A stretch of DNA of 64,000 bases from Nocardia sp. NRRL S-836 (GTDB lineage: Bacteria; Actinomycetota; Actinomycetes; Mycobacteriales; Pseudonocardiaceae). The stretch spans positions 1-64,000 of the forward strand of contig NZ_LGDY01000069.1 in assembly GCF_001279525.1 (NCBI RefSeq). Reading direction: 5' to 3'. The position numbers were made by a program, and so were the translations under genes. Below, one piece after another: positions 61,219 through 64,000 of the stretch. The notes beneath the pieces were generated by a model, which saw nothing but the letters and a program-made list of their open reading frames with translations, was not told the origin of the DNA and ran no database searches. Positions within the stretch are counted from its first letter, which is position 1, and the number at the start of each line of letters is the position of its first letter.

Positions 61219-63711
61219 TCACTCCCGCATGCCGATGGTGTCGATCGGCTTGCTGCGCAACGACAACCGGGTCGCCACCGCGATGGAGACGGTGCCCAGC
61301 AAGGCGGCACCGGCGAGCACGGCCGGGAACACCCAGACCGGTCCGGAGGGCAGCGGGGTGCCGGTGAGACCGATGGCCAGCAGGCCCAGCGGCACCGCGG
61401 ACACCAGCGTCCCGAGCACGACGGCGATCCCGACGGTGAGCAGCGCCTCCGCCCGCATCATCCGCACGACCTGGCGCCGGCCGGTGCCGACCAGGCGCAG
61501 CAACGCGAACTCGCGGCGGCGTTGCGCCGTGGACATCACCAGCGTGTTCGACACCGAGATCGCGACGTAGCCGAGGATCACGCCGACGGCGACCAGGTTC
61601 AGCAGGAACTGGGTGCGCTGGTCGCTGCGGTCCGGCCCGCCGAGCGCCGCGGTGACGCCCAGGCCCGGATAGCGGCCGATCAGCTCGTTCAGCCGGGCCG
61701 GGTCGGTGGTCCGCACCAGCACCGCGCTGTCCATGCCGGCGTTGGTGTGGGCACGGGCGTCGGCGGCGGACATCACGTGGTCGCCGAACGCGAGGTCGTG
61801 CTTGAACGTCGCCACGACCTTCAGCCGGGCCGGTTGCCCGTCGGCGAACCAGAACTCGGCGGTGTCGCCGATCTTCTTGTCGTTCCAGTACGCGTAGGTG
61901 TCGCTCAGCGCCACGGTGCCCGTGGTGAGGTCCTTGACGCTGCCGCCGGTGATCCCGAGGTCGACCGCGGCGTCGCCGTCGATGCCGTGGGCCGGGCCGC
62001 GGTTGACCTCCACGCTCTCGCCGCTCCTGCTGGCGGTGATCACCTCGGTGCGCACCAGGGGCGTCACGCCGGTCACGCCCGGCAGCGTCCGGACGGCACC
62101 GGTGAGCTCGGCCGGCACCCCTGCGGCACCGGTGACGACCTGGTCGGCGGTGATCGAGCGCGCCGATTCCTGGTTCACGGCGGCGGTGAACGTCGTCTGG
62201 CTGTAGAAGTTCACGACGGCGAACCCGATGGCGAGCATCAACGGCGTCACCGCGGCGGCCACGCGCCGGGAGTTCTTCACCGCGTTGGCGGCGGCCAGGT
62301 GCCCGCTCACCCGCGAGACCCGGCCGAGCACGGGTGCGGCCACCGCGATCATGCGGCCCACCACCTTCGGACCGACCAGCGCCAACCCGATGATGATCAC
62401 CAGTGCGGCCATCACCGACATCGCCGCGCCGAGCTGGCCACGCAGGAACAGCGGCAGCGCGGTCGCGCCCACGCCGAGGGCCAGGGTGGCCCAGCCGATC
62501 GCCAAGCGGATCCGCCCGGCTTCGCGCTTCTGCAGGGAGGCCTCGCCCAGCGCCTCGACCGGGTTGATCGAGGACGGCCGCCGCGACGCGCTCCACGCGG
62601 CGACACGGGCGGCGCCGAGACCGATCAGCAGCGCGGCGGCCAGCGGCAGCGGGCTGATCGTCAGCTCGAAGTCCGCGGGGACCACGCCGATGTCGGCGAA
62701 CGCGCCGCGCAGACCCTTGCTGACCAGGATGCCCAGCAGGCTGCCGAGCACGCCGGCGACCGCGGCGACCACGAGGGTCTCGATGCCGATCAGCTTGCGG
62801 ACCTGGCGCGGGGTCGCACCGACGGCCCGCAGCAGGGCGAACTCGCGGCGGCGTTGCTCCACGGCCAGCGCGAGCGTGCTGGCGACGACGAAGATGGCCA
62901 CCAGGACCGCGTAGCCGCCGAAGGAGCCCGCGATCAGGGCCAGGATCGACTTGGTCTGGCTGACGTCGTCGAACTCGGCGGCGCTGCGGTCGGCACCGGT
63001 CGACACCGTGACGTGGTCGGCGGCCAGCGCGTCCTCGACCCGGTCGGCGAGACCGGCGGACCCGTCACCACCGATTACGCCGACGGCGCTCACCTTGCCG
63101 GGCCGCGCGGCCAGCTCGTCGGCCTTGGCGTCGCTGAAGAACACCGACGCCTGCCGCGACCCGACGCCCTGCGCGACCCCGACGACCCGGTAGGTCACGG
63201 GCGTGGACCGGGTCGCGATCCGCACCCTGTCCCCCGCCCGCGCGGCCAGTCCCGCGTCGAGCACGACCTCGTCGGCCGCCGCCGGAGCACGGCCCTGCGT
63301 CAACGTGAACGGCGCGAGCACCGCGGAGCTCCAGTTGTGGCCGAAGGACGGCTTGTCCGCGAGCACCTGGCCGTCGGCACCGACGACCGTGGCCGGGAAC
63401 GTCTGCTCCGGCACGGCGGCCCGCACCCCCGGCACCGCCTTGATCTTCGAGACCAGCTCCGCCTGGACCGGCGGCTGCTCGCTGGCGTGCTCGAACGACA
63501 GGATGTCCCCTCCCGGCGGACGGACGGTGCGGTCACCGCTGACCACGACGTCGGCCGCCGCGTACCGCTGGGTCGGCACGCCACCGCGCAACCCGGACTC
63601 CATCAGGATGCCGCACGCCGCGACCAGCGCCGTGCCGCACAGGACGGCGATGAAGGCACCGACGAACCCGCTCGTGCGGGCCTTGACGGTCTGCCAGGCC
63701 AGGATCAGCAC
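61219..63711 (-). CDS. ABC transporter FtsX-type permease
   Basis: 830 aa with two FtsX halves: N-terminal span (LAWQTVKARTSGFVGAFIAVLCGTALVAA), a large extracellular domain, FGGYAVLVAIFVVASTLALAVEQRRREFALLRAVGATPRQVRKLIGIETLVVAAV, then a second set ending with MSTAQRRREFALLRLVGTGRRQVVRM. These MacB-like permeases transport or act on substrates from the outer face. GTG at 63711 is 3 bp after the ATPase stop (TGA at 63715-63717). Operon with the ATPase. Confidence 0.9.
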   Translation of the reverse strand: MLILAWQTVKARTSGFVGAFIAVLCGTALVAACGILMESGLRGGVPTQRYAAADVVVSGDRTVRPPGGDILSFEHASEQPPVQAELVSKIKAVPGVRAAVPEQTFPATVVGADGQVLADKPSFGHNWSSAVLAPFTLTQGRAPAAADEVVLDAGLAARAGDRVRIATRSTPVTYRVVGVAQGVGSRQASVFFSDAKADELAARPGKVSAVGVIGGDGSAGLADRVEDALAADHVTVSTGADRSAAEFDDVSQTKSILALIAGSFGGYAVLVAIFVVASTLALAVEQRRREFALLRAVGATPRQVRKLIGIETLVVAAVAGVLGSLLGILVSKGLRGAFADIGVVPADFELTISPLPLAAALLIGLGAARVAAWSASRRPSSINPVEALGEASLQKREAGRIRLAIGWATLALGVGATALPLFLRGQLGAAMSVMAALVIIIGLALVGPKVVGRMIAVAAPVLGRVSRVSGHLAAANAVKNSRRVAAAVTPLMLAIGFAVVNFYSQTTFTAAVNQESARSITADQVVTGAAGVPAELTGAVRTLPGVTGVTPLVRTEVITASRSGESVEVNRGPAHGIDGDAAVDLGITGGSVKDLTTGTVALSDTYAYWNDKKIGDTAEFWFADGQPARLKVVATFKHDLAFGDHVMSAADARAHTNAGMDSAVLVRTTDPARLNELIGRYPGLGVTAALGGPDRSDQRTQFLLNLVAVGVILGYVAISVSNTLVMSTAQRRREFALLRLVGTGRRQVVRMMRAEALLTVGIAVVLGTLVSAVPLGLLAIGLTGTPLPSGPVWVFPAVLAGAALLGTVSIAVATRLSLRSKPIDTIGMRE

Positions 63712-63714
63712 GGC

Positions 63715-64000
63715 TCACCACTCCCCGAGGTGCGTCATGCGCTCGGCGACCTTCTCCGGCGTCGGCGCGACCAGCTCGCCGGCCAGCCGTCCGTCGGCCA
63801 GGAACAGCACGCTGTGCGCGGCCGAGGCCGCGACCGGGTCGTGCGTCACCATCAGCACCGTCTGCCCCATCACGTCCACAATGGACCGCAGCAGGGTCAG
63901 CACCTGGTGCGCCGTGCGGGAGTCCAGCGCGCCGGTCGGCTCGTCGGCCAGCACGACCTCCGGCCGGGCGATCAACGCGCGGGCGATCGCGACCCGTTGC
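63715..64000 (-). CDS. ABC transporter ATPase, C-terminal part (runs off right edge)
   Basis: The last 95 codons: QRVAIARALIARPEVVLADEPTGALDSRTAHQVL (Walker B, D-loop) and VLMVTHDPVAASAAHSVLFLADGRL (H-loop). A LolD/MacB-type ATPase partnering the FtsX permease. The Walker A and signature lie outside the window. Confidence 0.9.
   Translation of the reverse strand, partial: QRVAIARALIARPEVVLADEPTGALDSRTAHQVLTLLRSIVDVMGQTVLMVTHDPVAASAAHSVLFLADGRLAGELVAPTPEKVAERMTHLGEW

Overview
The window is very GC-rich DNA with frequent GTG/TTG starts, many 1-4 bp start/stop overlaps, numerous TetR/GntR/LysR/XRE regulators and several secreted glycoside hydrolases. This points to a soil actinomycete, most likely Pseudonocardiales (Lentzea/Saccharothrix/Actinosynnema-like); that placement is inference from style and gene content. 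I see no rRNA, tRNA, CRISPR array or insertion sequence, so it reads as a chromosomal accessory region.

Layout. 1-6.3 kb: the start of treS (trehalose synthase), a lipoprotein-type alpha/beta hydrolase, a flavin amine oxidase fused to a cyclic-nucleotide-binding-like domain, and a large secreted GH31 with two CBM35-like modules. 6.4-11.3 kb: a malonate-use unit (GntR repressor, MatC transporter, MatB ligase, fused carboxyltransferase in the place of MatA). 11.5-18.4 kb: a TetR gene divergent from a six-gene sulfation operon (cysD, cysNC, DUF1214, sulfotransferase, SDR, SRPBCC) with repeated palindromic operators and a KstR-type box. 18.3-25.9 kb: a membrane TIR-WD40 protein, an NCS1 permease with a zinc-ribbon tail, a rifamycin phosphotransferase behind a RAE-like palindrome, and a GH12 protein lacking its usual acid/base Glu. 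25.9-38.5 kb: mixed metabolism and regulation (methyltransferase, PAS-GAF sensor, SDR/TetR pair, PaaK, GH71/GH99-like with a CBM32 tail, LysR/SDR pair, XRE-cupin, DinB, GDSL esterase, amidase). 38.5-43.4 kb: two overlapping ABC-F genes behind a probable 10-codon leader peptide, then an APH-type kinase. 43.4-50.4 kb: M14 carboxypeptidase, HxlR/MFS pair, LLM monooxygenase and an OmpR-type two-component pair.

50.4-64 kb looks like a small biosynthetic cluster without PKS or NRPS modules. An MIO-type ammonia-lyase diverges, across a perfect 22-bp palindrome, from a tightly overlapping operon of two paralogous FAD monooxygenases, an acyl-adenylating ligase, an FMN alpha-hydroxy-acid oxidase, an unusual P450 and a CPA2 antiporter. 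A macrolide-type glycosyltransferase and an FtsX-type ABC exporter follow on the opposite strand. This cluster and the sulfation operon are the strongest candidates for undescribed systems here.

Several intergenic regions carry short tandem repeats (25-bp, 37-bp and 9/10-bp units), and one ABC-F protein has a repeated Pro-rich linker.
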